Positions 24,000-32,962 of a stretch of DNA of 38,444 nt are shown here, piece by piece. Source of the stretch: Hyphomicrobiales bacterium (GTDB lineage Bacteria; Pseudomonadota; Alphaproteobacteria; Rhizobiales; Aestuariivirgaceae); contig JANYHB010000031.1 of the NCBI GenBank assembly GCA_025359265.1, positions 1 through 38,444 of the forward strand, in the 5' to 3' direction. Numbering within the stretch: position 1 is the first letter of the stretch; each line of letters starts with the position of its first letter. The translations under genes and the position numbers were made by a program. The notes beneath the pieces are model-generated. The model was not told where the DNA came from. It worked only from the letters and a program-made list of their open reading frames with translations, and ran no database searches.

Positions 24000-24722
24000 G
24001 TGCGACCACTCAGACTTGACGAAGCGCTGGTGGCGCGGGGTCTCTACACTTCACGGGCCCGCGCGCGTGATGGCGTGTTGCGCGGCACCGTATTGGTGAA
24101 TGGAAAGCCGGCTCGCAAGCCCTCGCAGAACATTTATGCTGAGGCGAAACTGACGGTCGTTGATCAGGCGCAAGCCTATGTGTCCCGCGCTGCGCTGAAA
24201 CTTATTCATGCGCTGGATTATTTCAAGATCGAAGCGGCGGGCTGCACGGCGCTGGACATTGGTGCATCCACCGGCGGCTTTACACAAGTGTTGCTGGAAC
24301 GCAGTGCCGCAAAAGTCATCGCCATTGAAGTGGGCCACGGCCAATTGGCGCTGCAAGATGAACGCATTGAACTGCACGAGGGCCTCAACGCCCGTGATCT
24401 CAGCCGCGCCCAAGTACCGGAAAATGTGTCACTGGTGGTGGTCGATGTAAGTTTTATTCCGTTACACATCGCCCTGATGCCCGCGCTTGATCTTGTCGCC
24501 AAAGGCACCCACCTCATCGCCCTGATCAAACCGCAATTTGAAGTGGGCCGCGATGGCATTGGCAAAGGCGGCATGGTGAAAGATGAAGCCGCGCATAAAA
24601 AGGTGTGTGCTGAGGTTGCTGCTTTCATCACTGCGCAAGGCTGGCGCGTGCTGGGTGTGATCGCTTCACCCATGGCAGGTGGTGATGGCAATGCGGAGTT
24701 TTTAATCGCGGCGGTGAAGTGA
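24000..24722 (+). CDS. tlyA: TlyA-family rRNA (cytidine-2'-O)-methyltransferase
   Basis: TlyA methylates the 2'-OH of cytidines in 16S and, in some bacteria, 23S rRNA; the 'hemolysin' name is historical. The 240-residue protein has an N-terminal S4 RNA-binding domain (about 4-64; RLDEALVARGLYTSRARARD) and a Rossmann methyltransferase. The SAM loop is ALDIGASTGGF (84-94); catalytic-tetrad segments VDVSFIPL and LIALIKPQFEVG follow. The GTG at 24000 is the only sensible start. It lies 16 bases after xseB and almost abuts the stop of the convergent PLP-enzyme gene (one base between stops). Confidence 0.92.
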   Translation: MRPLRLDEALVARGLYTSRARARDGVLRGTVLVNGKPARKPSQNIYAEAKLTVVDQAQAYVSRAALKLIHALDYFKIEAAGCTALDIGASTGGFTQVLLERSAAKVIAIEVGHGQLALQDERIELHEGLNARDLSRAQVPENVSLVVVDVSFIPLHIALMPALDLVAKGTHLIALIKPQFEVGRDGIGKGGMVKDEAAHKKVCAEVAAFITAQGWRVLGVIASPMAGGDGNAEFLIAAVK

Positions 24723-24723
24723 G

Positions 24724-25854
24724 CTAGCGCAGCGCCTGTTCAATATCCGCGATCAAATCGTTAACATTCTCAATACCCACAGAGATCCGCACCAAATTAT
24801 CGGGCAAAGTGCTGCTTGGCCCTTCCACCGTTTTGCGATGTTCGGCGAGGCTTTCGACACCGCCCAGAGACGTGGCGGGCGCGATCACTTTAAGTTGCGT
24901 GCAGAATAACTTGGCTCCCGCAAAATCGGTTTTGAGCAGCAAGCTCATCATGCCGCCATAACCTCCGCTCATTTGCTTCTTGGCAATGGCATGGCCGTTC
25001 TGCGTGGCAAGGCCGGGGTAAAGTACCCGCTCCACTTTGGGATGATTGGAAAAATGCCGCGCTATTGCCAGAGCATTCGACGTGGCCTGATTATAGCGCA
25101 CAAACAAAGTGCGAAGCCCGCGCAGCAGCAGCCAACATTCAAACGGCGGCAAGGAATTGCCCATCGCGGCGCGCAAACGTGCGATCTCTTGCCAGCGCGC
25201 CTTCACCTCTCGTGTGACAAGGATGCCCGCCAAAACATCGGTGTGGCCATTGAGATATTTGGTAGCGGAATGGAACACAATGTCTGCACCATAATTGATC
25301 GGGTTGCACGCCACCGCACCCAGGGCCGTGGCATCAACGGCCAAAATGGCTCCAACCTTATGGGCAGCTTGCGCAGCGGCGGCAATGTCGATCACATCCC
25401 AGGTGGGGTTCACTGGTGTTTCAATCCACACCAAATCTGTTTTCGGCGTAACTGCAGCTGCAATGCCATCAGGCTCCACCAGCGTAAGCGTGATGCGGCC
25501 CTTGCGTTGCAACTCCTGAAGCCAGTTGCGCACGCCGTAATACATGGTTTTCAGCGAAACCACATGGGCGCCTTGTGGAATGGTTTCGCACAAGCTCATC
25601 ACCGCTGCCATGCCGGAAGAAAAGGCCAATGCAGCTTGGCCCTTTTCCAGGGCTGCGATCGTTTCTTCAAGAGACCATAAATTGGGCGAGCCGTTGCGCT
25701 GATAATTCTCTTGCAACTTAGGCACATAATTTTCGTCACGTGCATAAGTTGTGGTTAAATATAGGGGCGGAGACACGGCCCCGGTTGTGGCATCAACCCC
25801 GCGAACTGATTGTGCGGCGATCGTTTCGGGTCGAAGCGTGCCATTGCTGCTCAT
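24724..25854 (-). CDS. PLP-dependent trans-sulfuration enzyme (cystathionine gamma-synthase / lyase family)
   Basis: This is a Cys/Met-metabolism PLP-dependent enzyme of 376 residues. PLP-binding Lys199 is in [11 protein letters not shown] (196-206), and the conserved SGMAAV (80-85), MYYGVRN and ETPVNPTW segments fit the fold. Family members include cystathionine gamma-synthase, beta-lyase, gamma-lyase and O-acetylhomoserine sulfhydrylase; by eye it cannot be placed more closely. The ATG at 25854 overlaps the pdxH stop as ATGA, which decides the start over an ATG eight codons earlier. The coupling to pdxH, whose product supplies PLP, is a sensible pairing. Confidence 0.9.
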   Translation of the reverse strand: MSSNGTLRPETIAAQSVRGVDATTGAVSPPLYLTTTYARDENYVPKLQENYQRNGSPNLWSLEETIAALEKGQAALAFSSGMAAVMSLCETIPQGAHVVSLKTMYYGVRNWLQELQRKGRITLTLVEPDGIAAAVTPKTDLVWIETPVNPTWDVIDIAAAAQAAHKVGAILAVDATALGAVACNPINYGADIVFHSATKYLNGHTDVLAGILVTREVKARWQEIARLRAAMGNSLPPFECWLLLRGLRTLFVRYNQATSNALAIARHFSNHPKVERVLYPGLATQNGHAIAKKQMSGGYGGMMSLLLKTDFAGAKLFCTQLKVIAPATSLGGVESLAEHRKTVEGPSSTLPDNLVRISVGIENVNDLIADIEQALR

Positions 25855-26483
25855 GGATAAAGCCTGGCCTTGCTCCATACGGCGTCTCGGGCAGCCCGCC
25901 TGAACACCACGCGGTCATGCAAACGAAACGGCCGATCATGCCAAAATTCAATCGCCAGTGGCAGCACGCGAAAGCCACTCCAATAAGGCGGGCGTGGCAC
26001 AGGGCCGATAGCATGTTTGGCGGTATACATTGCCACGGCCGTTTCCAAAGCAAAGCGCCCTTCCAGCGCACGCGATTGCTGGGAAGCCCATGCCCCAATG
26101 CGAGAATCGCGCGGGCGAGAATTGAAATAGGCATCGGCCTCTGCCGCCGTCACCTTTTCGACCAACCCGCGCACCCGCACTTGGCGGCGTAAAGATTTCC
26201 AGTGGAATACCAAAGCCGCCTTCATGGTGCCCAGAATTTCTTGCCCCTTTTGGCTTTCAAAATTCGTATAAAACACAAAGCCGCGTTCGCTGAAATCTTT
26301 GAGCAATACCATGCGGGCATTGGGCAGGCCTTCTTCATCCACTGTGGCCAGCGTCATCGCATTGGGGTCGTTCGGCTCCTTGGCCTCAGCATCTTTCAAC
26401 CATTCGCCAAACAATGCAAAGGGATCTTCCCGATCGGTGAAGCCTTGTTGCGCGGTGGTGACTTTCAGTCTTTCAAGATCCAT
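25851..26483 (-). CDS. pdxH: Pyridoxamine/pyridoxine 5'-phosphate oxidase
   Basis: PdxH is an FMN enzyme that oxidises PNP or PMP to PLP using oxygen. The 210-residue length is right. FMN- and substrate-binding segments are visible: [38 protein letters not shown] and [16 protein letters not shown], then the C-terminal [22 protein letters not shown]. Its ATG overlaps the SRPBCC stop by one base (TAATG) and its stop overlaps the trans-sulfuration gene as ATGA, so three genes are probably one transcript. Many Rhizobiales place pdxH near fabI; here it lies about 3 kb away. Confidence 0.95.
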   Translation of the reverse strand: MDLERLKVTTAQQGFTDREDPFALFGEWLKDAEAKEPNDPNAMTLATVDEEGLPNARMVLLKDFSERGFVFYTNFESQKGQEILGTMKAALVFHWKSLRRQVRVRGLVEKVTAAEADAYFNSRPRDSRIGAWASQQSRALEGRFALETAVAMYTAKHAIGPVPRPPYWSGFRVLPLAIEFWHDRPFRLHDRVVFRRAARDAVWSKARLYP

Positions 26484-27007
26484 TATTTTTCGACAATCTC
26501 GCGCAGACTGCTGAGACCTTTTTCAAAATCGCCACCAACAATCTTGTCCATGCTGAAGAACATGCCCATCACACGGAACAGGAAAGGCCTATGCCCGCGC
26601 ATTTCCCATTTCAGGTTGGTCTTGCTGCCATTCGGGGTCAGCGTGAATTCCGTTACATTGTCGGCTTTGAAGGGCTTGAGGAAATGCAAGTCAAGTTGCA
26701 TGCGCCTAGAGGCTTCCGAATGGGTTATCTCCATATTGCCTACTCCCACCTTTTTATTGCCAACCCAGGCATATTTGGAGCCCACGCCGGAAGCAGCACC
26801 GCCAAAACTGCGCTGCAAATTTGGATCCATCTTCTCCCAGGGGCTCCACGCTGACCAATTGTGAAAGTCATTGATATTGGCAAACACCTTGGCCGGTGGC
26901 GCATTAAAATCCGCGGTGCGCGACACGCTGAAGTCAGACGATTGCAGGGCCCCATAAATGAGAAGTCCGGCAACCACGGCAATAATAAGAAGCAGAACAA
27001 TGAACAT
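26483..27007 (-). CDS. SRPBCC (START-like) family protein with N-terminal membrane anchor
   Basis: This 174-residue protein begins with a hydrophobic helix (about 2-20, [20 protein letters not shown]), followed by a START-like hydrophobic-pocket domain. The pattern [32 protein letters not shown] is the polyketide_cyc/SRPBCC signature (split here for brevity). Members bind lipids or hydrophobic ligands, but the ligand is unknown. It is probably tethered to the membrane with the domain outside. GGAGGG six bases upstream supports the ATG at 27007. It leads the pdxH operon; the 83-base gap to the DHFR-like gene holds GGTTC-AGC-GAACC (27048-27060), a small palindrome. Confidence 0.82.
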   Translation of the reverse strand: MFIVLLLIIAVVAGLLIYGALQSSDFSVSRTADFNAPPAKVFANINDFHNWSAWSPWEKMDPNLQRSFGGAASGVGSKYAWVGNKKVGVGNMEITHSEASRRMQLDLHFLKPFKADNVTEFTLTPNGSKTNLKWEMRGHRPFLFRVMGMFFSMDKIVGGDFEKGLSSLREIVEK

Positions 27008-27090
27008 GATAGGCCCTCCCTGAACTTGGCGAAATAATCATTAAGCGGGTTCAGCGAACCTGTCTACCTGCCCCCAACCACCGACTTTTT

Positions 27091-27738
27091 TCATTTTTGC
27101 TTCTGATAAACCAGGTGCAAAGCACCCTCGCCTGGTTTGGTTTCAACACAGGAATAACCCAGCTTGGCCAGATCAATGCCCGCCAACAGGCTTTCGCCCT
27201 GCCCCAGGACCAGCGGCGAAATTGCCAGGTGCAGATGGTCAACCAGGCCGGAGAGAAGCCCATCGCGGACAGTGTGCACCCCGCCGTTGAGCCTTATGTC
27301 TTGGCCTTTTGCGGCAATCTTCGCCTTGGATAACACCTTGGAAAGATCATCCGAGACAAACTGAAACACTGTTCCACCTTCCATCACGAGTGGCGGGCGC
27401 GGATAATGGGTCATCACAAAAACCGGTGTGTGATAAGGCGGGATTGGCCCCCACCACCCTTGCCAGCCATCATCGGGCCAGACGCCGCGCTGCGGCCCGA
27501 ACATGTTGCGGCCCATGATTGAAGCGCCGATGTTGTCAAAACCCTTTGAGGCAAATTGGTTATCAACGCCCGTGCTGACCCCATCTTTCCCGAACATGGT
27601 CTGAAAGGTTTTGGTCGCAACGAAGGCCTTGCCCAATTCCATGCCACCATCACCAAAGGGTTTCTCAAGGCTCTGATTGAGGCCGGTCGCAAATCCATCA
27701 ACCGAAACCATGAAGTTCTCAACGCGTAACTTTTGCAT
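27091..27738 (-). CDS. Dihydrofolate-reductase-family protein (RibD C-terminal-like)
   Basis: This protein has the RibD_C / DHFR fold, 215 residues. Matching segments are the start RVENFMVSVDGFATG (a substrate loop), GRNMFGPQRG, PVFVMTHYPRPP and RLNGGVHTVRDGL (NADPH-binding part), and VDHLHLAISPLVLGQGESL near the end. Many paralogues exist beside ArsR/AHSA1 genes, and their substrates are unknown; this is not the housekeeping FolA. ATG 27738 has GAGG eight bases upstream. It lies 10 bases after the AHSA1-protein stop, as last gene of the doxX-arsR operon. Confidence 0.87.
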   Translation of the reverse strand: MQKLRVENFMVSVDGFATGLNQSLEKPFGDGGMELGKAFVATKTFQTMFGKDGVSTGVDNQFASKGFDNIGASIMGRNMFGPQRGVWPDDGWQGWWGPIPPYHTPVFVMTHYPRPPLVMEGGTVFQFVSDDLSKVLSKAKIAAKGQDIRLNGGVHTVRDGLLSGLVDHLHLAISPLVLGQGESLLAGIDLAKLGYSCVETKPGEGALHLVYQKQK

Positions 27739-27748
27739 TTCGCGGGCC

Positions 27749-28720
27749 TCAATTCTTGTTCAAATAATTCTGTAGCGCATCAAGAGAGCCTGTCCATCCG
27801 CCCATCATGCCTTCATGGGCGGCATGGAAGGTGCGGGCTTCGGTGTCATCAATGCCCGCGTAAATCCAGCTGATTTTCAGCTTGGTCTGCGTGGCACTTT
27901 CGGCCACAAATTCAAACACGGTTAACATTTCCTTGGGCCACGTGGGGGCCATGGGGTGAGTGCCCATGCCGCCGTCTTTGTCTGAAAAACTTTGCAGATA
28001 GACCAGCTTGCTGTTGGGCTTGATCTCTTTATACATGACCTTGCCCCACATTTCCTGGCCTTGCGGCGATGCCGTTCCATAATGATAGATGCCGCCCACG
28101 CGAAAATCCTGGCTGGCCTTGATCACTGTATGGCCCGGCGCTGAAAACCACTGCGTCATGTCTTCCACAGTCGTGCAGGCTTTGAACAGCCGCTCTTGCG
28201 ACACTGCGAATGAGCGCTCGATGACAAAGAGATTCTTCTCTGCGGCCATGGGCGCCACATAGGCAGCGAGACGATCCAGATTCTGCCTGCCACCTTCCGT
28301 AGCAAACCCCAGCACGGCATCGCGCGCTTCCATGCTTTCTTCAATCAGGCGAAGTTCCACACGCGTCTTCGCGCCTTCATCGAAAAGTTCAAGCTCGCCC
28401 ATGAACTTGTGCTGGATGAGTCCTTCTCCACCATTGTCGTGATCAAATCGCAGAAGGTGTGGTGGCTCCACCGTTCGAAAAATAAATCGATTGGGATAAT
28501 CCGTGCCGTCTGGTCCATGCATGGTGAACAGCGCCTGTCCGCCCACGCGCAAATCGAATTGTCGATAGGTGTTGGTGAAGCCATCCGGCCCCCAGAAATG
28601 TTGAAGGTGTTCTGGCGTGGTCAGCGCTTTCCACACCAATTCGCGCGGGGCAGCGATCATGCGCGTGGTGATAATCTGCGGCTTGTCTTTCGGCAGAATG
28701 GTTTGGGCCAAACGAGACAT
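27749..28720 (-). CDS. Double AHSA1/SRPBCC-domain protein
   Basis: Two AHSA1-type (Hsp90-activator-like, START fold) domains are joined in one 323-residue chain. Domain 1 (about 15-155) starts TTRMIAAPRELVWKALTTPE and contains HFWGPDGF; domain 2 (about 160-320) starts VIERSFAVSQERLFKACTT and contains QWFSAPGH. They share the PxxxVWxA-type entry and W-x-x-P-like position but are not close copies. Single-domain relatives usually sit beside an ArsR regulator as here. The ATG at 28720 is preceded by CAGGAG, placed within the arsR stop region (arsR ends 28724), so translation is coupled. The ligand is unknown. Confidence 0.88.
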   Translation of the reverse strand: MSRLAQTILPKDKPQIITTRMIAAPRELVWKALTTPEHLQHFWGPDGFTNTYRQFDLRVGGQALFTMHGPDGTDYPNRFIFRTVEPPHLLRFDHDNGGEGLIQHKFMGELELFDEGAKTRVELRLIEESMEARDAVLGFATEGGRQNLDRLAAYVAPMAAEKNLFVIERSFAVSQERLFKACTTVEDMTQWFSAPGHTVIKASQDFRVGGIYHYGTASPQGQEMWGKVMYKEIKPNSKLVYLQSFSDKDGGMGTHPMAPTWPKEMLTVFEFVAESATQTKLKISWIYAGIDDTEARTFHAAHEGMMGGWTGSLDALQNYLNKN

Positions 28721-28723
28721 GGT

Positions 28724-29047
28724 TTACTCCTGCACAGTTTGTAAATAGGTATCAAGGCGATCAAGCCGCTCTTCCCATTGGCTGCGGTAGGCATCCAGCC
28801 ATTCGTCCACCTCTTTCAGGGCCGTCGGAGATAGTTTGCACGGTCTCTGCTGGGCCGAACGGCTGCGCGTGATGAGACCTGACTTTTCCAAAACCTTGAT
28901 ATGTCTGGAAATGGCCGGAAGCGATATCTGAAAAGGTTTGGCCAATTCATTCACGGTGGCTTGACCGCGGCGCAAATTGGCCAGCATGGCGCGGCGCGTT
29001 GGGTCCGCCAAGGCCTGCAGCTTGAGGCTGAGCCTGTCGGCGTTCAT
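28724..29047 (-). CDS. ArsR-family transcriptional regulator (winged helix)
   Basis: This 107-residue dimeric DNA-binding protein has the ArsR winged-helix: LQALADPTRRAMLANL (about 11-26), the recognition part ISLPAISRHIKVLEKSG (about 41-57), then a wing with SRSAQQRPCKL. No cysteine pair of metal sensors is visible in the alpha3 or alpha5 positions (only one Cys, in the wing), so it is probably an SdpR-like autorepressor rather than a metal sensor. It begins one base after the doxX stop and is coupled to the AHSA1 gene. It likely represses this operon; a candidate site lies upstream of doxX. Confidence 0.9.
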   Translation of the reverse strand: MNADRLSLKLQALADPTRRAMLANLRRGQATVNELAKPFQISLPAISRHIKVLEKSGLITRSRSAQQRPCKLSPTALKEVDEWLDAYRSQWEERLDRLDTYLQTVQE

Positions 29048-29048
29048 T

Positions 29049-29474
29049 TTATTTCAGCCAACCCAGCTTCATGGCAAGTTTTTCCCCGGGGCCGTGTACG
29101 GCCATGTAGAGCAAACCCGCCGCCATCGGAAAATGGCTGACAAAGGCACCGAATTCCAAACCCTTCTCATCCGTCCAATGGCTGGTGAAGTGAAAGGCGA
29201 AGGCCAGGAAGATCACATAGGCCGTCGCAAGAAGTGACGCTTCGCGAAAATAGGCGCCAGTCAAGAACGCGAGGATGATGCCCAATTCTAACGCAGCAGC
29301 CATCCAATTGAGCAACATGGGGAAGGGAAACCCAGCCTTGGCAATTTCTTCGGCCATCATGCCAGACATGGCAAGTTTGCCCACAAACCCTAGGGCGAAT
29401 AATGCCGCCATGACGAAACGCGCCAATAAAAGAGCGGCAGTTTTCCAACCCCGATTTTGCTCTAAAGACGCCAT
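29049..29474 (-). CDS. DoxX-family membrane protein
   Basis: This 141-residue integral membrane protein has four hydrophobic helices. The first, FVMAALFALGFVGKLAMSG, and the MLNWMAAALELGIILAFLTG segment give the DoxX pattern. DoxX relatives are linked to thiol or quinone redox stress, but this one has no assigned role. It is first in a doxX-arsR-AHSA1-DHFR-like operon with 1-base and overlapping gaps, so its expression is probably ArsR controlled. ATG 29474 has GGAA close upstream. Confidence 0.85.
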   Translation of the reverse strand: MASLEQNRGWKTAALLLARFVMAALFALGFVGKLAMSGMMAEEIAKAGFPFPMLLNWMAAALELGIILAFLTGAYFREASLLATAYVIFLAFAFHFTSHWTDEKGLEFGAFVSHFPMAAGLLYMAVHGPGEKLAMKLGWLK

Positions 29475-29485
29475 TGTTCCATTCC

Positions 29486-29525
29486 TTATTTAATAATTTG
29501 GTTAATTAACTCATCGGCTAAATAA
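29486..29525. promoter_or_regulatory. Nested palindromes in the doxX/fabI divergent promoter region
   Basis: TTATTTA (29486-29492) and TAAATAA (29519-29525) form a 7-bp inverted repeat. The perfect 10-bp palindrome GTTAATTAAC (29501-29510) lies between them. This AT-rich site is 12 bases upstream of doxX and on the far side of fabI, whose own start is 112 bases away. ArsR regulators bind AT-rich dyads of this kind, so it is a likely operator for the doxX-arsR operon. TTGTTA (29551-29556) may be a -35 element for fabI. Function is inferred. Confidence 0.5.
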
Positions 29526-29636
29526 CACGTCGATATCTGGGCGTCAAGTTTTGTTACTCTTTTATTCGCGTTCTTTATGTGGCATTAGCACGACGGCGGT
29601 CGCAATTCACAGAAACCGCAAACGGGCATTGGAAAA

Positions 29637-30461
29637 ATGAACAATAACAATGGCATAATGGCCGGTAAACGCGGCCTCATCATGGGTGTGGCCAATAGTC
29701 GATCGATCGCCTGGGGCATAGCCAAAGCTTGCGCCACCCATGGCGCCGAACTGGCCTTCACCTACCAGGGCGATGCCACCAAAAAACGCGTTGAGCCTTT
29801 GGCCGCCGAAGTGGGCTCCACCATCGTGCTGCCCTGTGATGTGGGCGACATGGCCTCCATTGATGCCACCTTCGATGTGCTGAAAGAGAAATGGGGCAAA
29901 CTGGATTTTCTGGTTCATGCCATCGGGTTCTCGGATAAGGACGAACTCACGGGCCGCTATGTTGATACCTCGCCAGAGAATTTTAAGAACACTATGTTCA
30001 TCTCGATTTATTCTTTCACGGCCGTTGCCCAGCGCGCAGAAAAGATGATGCCTGATGGCGGATCCCTCCTCACGCTCACCTATTATGGCGCCGAGAAATG
30101 GATGCCGCATTATAACGTGATGGGTGTGGCCAAAGCCGGCCTTGAAGCCAGCGTGCGTTATATGGCCGCCGATTTGGGTATCAAAAACATCCGGGTGAAT
30201 GCCATTTCCGCCGGGCCTATTAAAACTCTGGCCGCCTCCGGCATTGGCGATTTCCGTTATATCCTGAAGTGGAACGAATATAACTCACCCCTGCGCCGCA
30301 CTGTAACGATTGAAGAAGTGGGCGACAGCGGCATGTACATGCTGTCTGATCTTTCCCGCGGTGTGACTGGCGAAATTGTCCACGTGGATGCAGGCTATCA
30401 CATCGTGGGCATGAAGAACCCCGCAGCACCGGATATTTCTGTGGTCAATAGTGGCGATTAG
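29637..30461 (+). CDS. fabI: Enoyl-[acyl-carrier-protein] reductase (NADH)
   Basis: FabI reduces the trans-2-enoyl-ACP double bond in the last step of each fatty-acid elongation cycle. The 274-residue protein has the short-chain-reductase nucleotide loop GVANSRSIAWG (17-27), and the catalytic Tyr and Lys in YNVMGVAKAGLEASVRYM (the Y-x6-K pattern). GPIKTLAASGI follows, forming the substrate loop. The start MNNNNGIMAGKRGLIMGVANS is usual. The stop overlaps the next gene by 11 bases, and aroC lies next, an order common in Rhizobiales. FabI is the triclosan target. Confidence 0.96.
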   Translation: MNNNNGIMAGKRGLIMGVANSRSIAWGIAKACATHGAELAFTYQGDATKKRVEPLAAEVGSTIVLPCDVGDMASIDATFDVLKEKWGKLDFLVHAIGFSDKDELTGRYVDTSPENFKNTMFISIYSFTAVAQRAEKMMPDGGSLLTLTYYGAEKWMPHYNVMGVAKAGLEASVRYMAADLGIKNIRVNAISAGPIKTLAASGIGDFRYILKWNEYNSPLRRTVTIEEVGDSGMYMLSDLSRGVTGEIVHVDAGYHIVGMKNPAAPDISVVNSGD

Positions 30462-31056
30462 TTTCCCGCCCATTTATTTTATCCGCCACGGCGAAACAGA
30501 TTGGAACAAGCAGAAGCTGGTTCAAGGCTCAGCCGATATTGACTTGAATGCAACAGGCGTGGAGCAAGCCACGGCGGTGGCCCAAGCCTTATATGCCAAG
30601 CATTCTGAGCTGCAACATTTTGATTTTTATGCCTCTCCGCAAATACGCGCCCAGCACACCATGCAGATTATATGCGCAGAACAACCCAGAGATTTTGCGA
30701 ATGTGCGCATTGATGCGCGGCTTCGGGAATTGGAATTCGGCATTTGGGAAGGCAAAGACATCGGTTTGATGCACGAGGCTCGCGACTATGCCCTGGGCCA
30801 AGTAAGCCACTATCATTGGAAACCCGAAGGCGGGGAATCCTACGCCGAAGGCGTGTTGCGCGTAGATGATTTTCTACGCAGTCTTGCAGGCCCCAGTCTC
30901 GTTGTATCGCATGGCGCAGTGGCCCGTTGTTTCATTGGCTATATCTGCAACATCCCACGCATAGACATCACGCATCTGCCCACCCCGCAAGGGTGCTATT
31001 GCGTTTTACAAAACGGCACCTACACGTGGTTTGACGTGAGCCACAACCCGATCTAA
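30451..31056 (+). CDS. Histidine phosphatase family protein (phosphoglycerate-mutase-like)
   Basis: This 201-residue phosphatase has the phosphohistidine motif [11 protein letters not shown] (about 9-19), the second Arg in [13 protein letters not shown], Glu in ELEFGIWEG, and the second His in VVSHGAVAR. The set matches the branch 1 histidine phosphatases. Substrates of this Rhizobiales paralogue are unknown; it is not clearly a phosphoglycerate mutase. The GTG at 30451 overlaps the fabI stop region by 11 bases and lies 8 bases before aroC, so the three genes are co-transcribed. Confidence 0.9.
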   Translation: MAISFPPIYFIRHGETDWNKQKLVQGSADIDLNATGVEQATAVAQALYAKHSELQHFDFYASPQIRAQHTMQIICAEQPRDFANVRIDARLRELEFGIWEGKDIGLMHEARDYALGQVSHYHWKPEGGESYAEGVLRVDDFLRSLAGPSLVVSHGAVARCFIGYICNIPRIDITHLPTPQGCYCVLQNGTYTWFDVSHNPI

Positions 31057-31064
31057 GCAGCCTT

Positions 31065-32150
31065 ATGTCGCACAATACCTTTGGCCATCTTTTTCGCGTT
31101 ACAACTTATGGTGAAAGCCATGGTGTGGCCATCGGTGCCATCGTGGATGGTTGTCCGCCGAACTTAAAAATTTCAGCGGAAGAAATTCAGGCCTTTCTTG
31201 ATAAGCGCAAGCCGGGCCAAAGCCGCTTTACCACGCAACGCCAAGAAGCGGATGCCGTCAAAATCCTCTCCGGCGTGTTTGAAGATGAGCACACGGGGGG
31301 CCTGCGCACCACTGGCGCACCCATCGCACTGCAAATCGAAAACACCGATCAGCGCAGCAAAGATTATGGTGAAATCCGCGATAAATTCCGCCCCGGCCAC
31401 GCTGATTTTACGTATCAACAAAAATATGGCATCCGCGATTATCGCGGCGGAGGCAGATCATCGGCGCGTGAAACCGCTTGCCGCGTGGCGGCTGGTGCTG
31501 TGGCCCGGTTGGTTATCCCGCAAGTGGAAATCAGAGGCGCACTGGTGCAGATGGGCCCGCATAAAATCAACCGCAAGAACTGGGATTGGTCGCAAGTTGA
31601 TCAAAACCCCTTCTTCTGCCCTGACGCCGAAATGGCAAAAATGTGGGAAACCTATCTGGATGGCGTACGCAAAGCCGGCTCCTCCTGTGGCGCTGTAATT
31701 GAAGTAACCGCCTCTGGCGTTCCGGCTGGCTGGGGCGCGCCGCTTTATGGCAAACTCGATGCCGAACTGGCCAGCGCCATGATGAGCATCAATGCCGTGA
31801 AAGGCGTTGAAATCGGCGACGGCTTTGCCGCAGCGGCTTTAAACGGCGAAGATAACGCCGATGAAATTCGGATGCGCCACGGCACACCCGAATTCCAATC
31901 CAACCATGCGGGCGGAATTCTCGGCGGTATCTCATCGGGCCAAGATGTGGTGGTGCGTTTTGCCGTGAAACCCACGTCGTCAATTTTGAATGAGCGCAAG
32001 ACGATCACCAAATCTGGTGAAGACACCGCGATCATCACCAAAGGCCGCCATGACCCCTGTGTGGGCATCCGCGCCGTGCCAGTCGGCGAAGCGATGATGG
32101 CGTGCGTGCTGGCCGACGCATTTCTCAGGCACCGTGGGCAGGTTGGTTAA
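31065..32150 (+). CDS. aroC: Chorismate synthase
   Basis: AroC removes phosphate from EPSP to give chorismate, using reduced FMN. The 361-residue length is right. [19 protein letters not shown] (about 14-32) and [18 protein letters not shown] (about 127-144) are the two chorismate-synthase signatures, and the C-terminal [14 protein letters not shown] is the third. It follows the histidine phosphatase by 8 bases. Its TAA overlaps the ispE stop in the palindrome GTTAAC; the convergent pair shares four bases. Confidence 0.97.
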   Translation: MSHNTFGHLFRVTTYGESHGVAIGAIVDGCPPNLKISAEEIQAFLDKRKPGQSRFTTQRQEADAVKILSGVFEDEHTGGLRTTGAPIALQIENTDQRSKDYGEIRDKFRPGHADFTYQQKYGIRDYRGGGRSSARETACRVAAGAVARLVIPQVEIRGALVQMGPHKINRKNWDWSQVDQNPFFCPDAEMAKMWETYLDGVRKAGSSCGAVIEVTASGVPAGWGAPLYGKLDAELASAMMSINAVKGVEIGDGFAAAALNGEDNADEIRMRHGTPEFQSNHAGGILGGISSGQDVVVRFAVKPTSSILNERKTITKSGEDTAIITKGRHDPCVGIRAVPVGEAMMACVLADAFLRHRGQVG

Positions 32151-32962
32151 CCCAACCGCGCGGGCTTCACCCACCAGTGTGGATGCTGTGCGCATAACGT
32201 GGCCGCCACGGCCTCAGCCTCTTCAAAACTTCGGGCAATGCCAAAACAGGTGGCTCCTGAGCCTGACATGAGCACGGGATACAAATTGGTCTTATGCAAA
32301 GCCGATAGCACGCCGGAAATCATCGGTTGAACTTGGATTGCTGCCCCGGTCATATCATTGCGCCAAACAGCCTGGACGGGCGCTGGCCGAAGCACACCGA
32401 TGGGCAGTGCCATGGCCTTAAATACGTCGGCCGTTGAACACGCCACCAAGGGATTGACCAACACCAAGGCCGGCGGCAAATGTTCTGTCAGCAGGCTGAG
32501 CTTTTCACCAAGCCCCGTCATATGGGCGGGTTTGCCCACAAAACACACCGGCACGTCGGCGCCGATTGCTGCCAGTGCGGCGATTTGAGCTTGATTGAGC
32601 GTGCCCTCAACAAGCCGCAACAACCCGCGCAATATCGCCCCCGCATCGGCAGAGCCACCGCCGATGCCAGATGCAACGGGAAGATTTTTTTCAAGCTTTA
32701 CCGACACCGATGGCAAAGACATAACGCCGTTCAAATGCTGGAAAGCCTTCCAAATGATATTGTCATCACCCAACGGCACAGCTGCGGCAAATGGCCCCGT
32801 CACCAGCAGGGCCTTGCGCGGGGATGGTTCGATCTCCAGTCGATCACCAACCCCAGCAAACGCAACCACGCTATCAATTTCATGGTAGCCATCTGGGCGG
32901 CGGCCCAGAACATGCAGCGCCAAATTAATTTTGGCGTGGGCCACTTCAAGAACAGCAGGCAT
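32147..32962 (-). CDS. ispE: 4-diphosphocytidyl-2-C-methyl-D-erythritol kinase
   Basis: IspE phosphorylates CDP-methylerythritol at the 2-OH in the MEP isoprenoid pathway. The 271-residue GHMP kinase has the substrate motif [21 protein letters not shown] (about 8-28, longer than shown if extended) and the ATP loop [15 protein letters not shown] (about 92-106). Its ATG overlaps the TPR-protein stop by one base (TAATG), so the two are translated together. It converges with aroC. Confidence 0.95.
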   Translation of the reverse strand: MPAVLEVAHAKINLALHVLGRRPDGYHEIDSVVAFAGVGDRLEIEPSPRKALLVTGPFAAAVPLGDDNIIWKAFQHLNGVMSLPSVSVKLEKNLPVASGIGGGSADAGAILRGLLRLVEGTLNQAQIAALAAIGADVPVCFVGKPAHMTGLGEKLSLLTEHLPPALVLVNPLVACSTADVFKAMALPIGVLRPAPVQAVWRNDMTGAAIQVQPMISGVLSALHKTNLYPVLMSGSGATCFGIARSFEEAEAVAATLCAQHPHWWVKPARLG

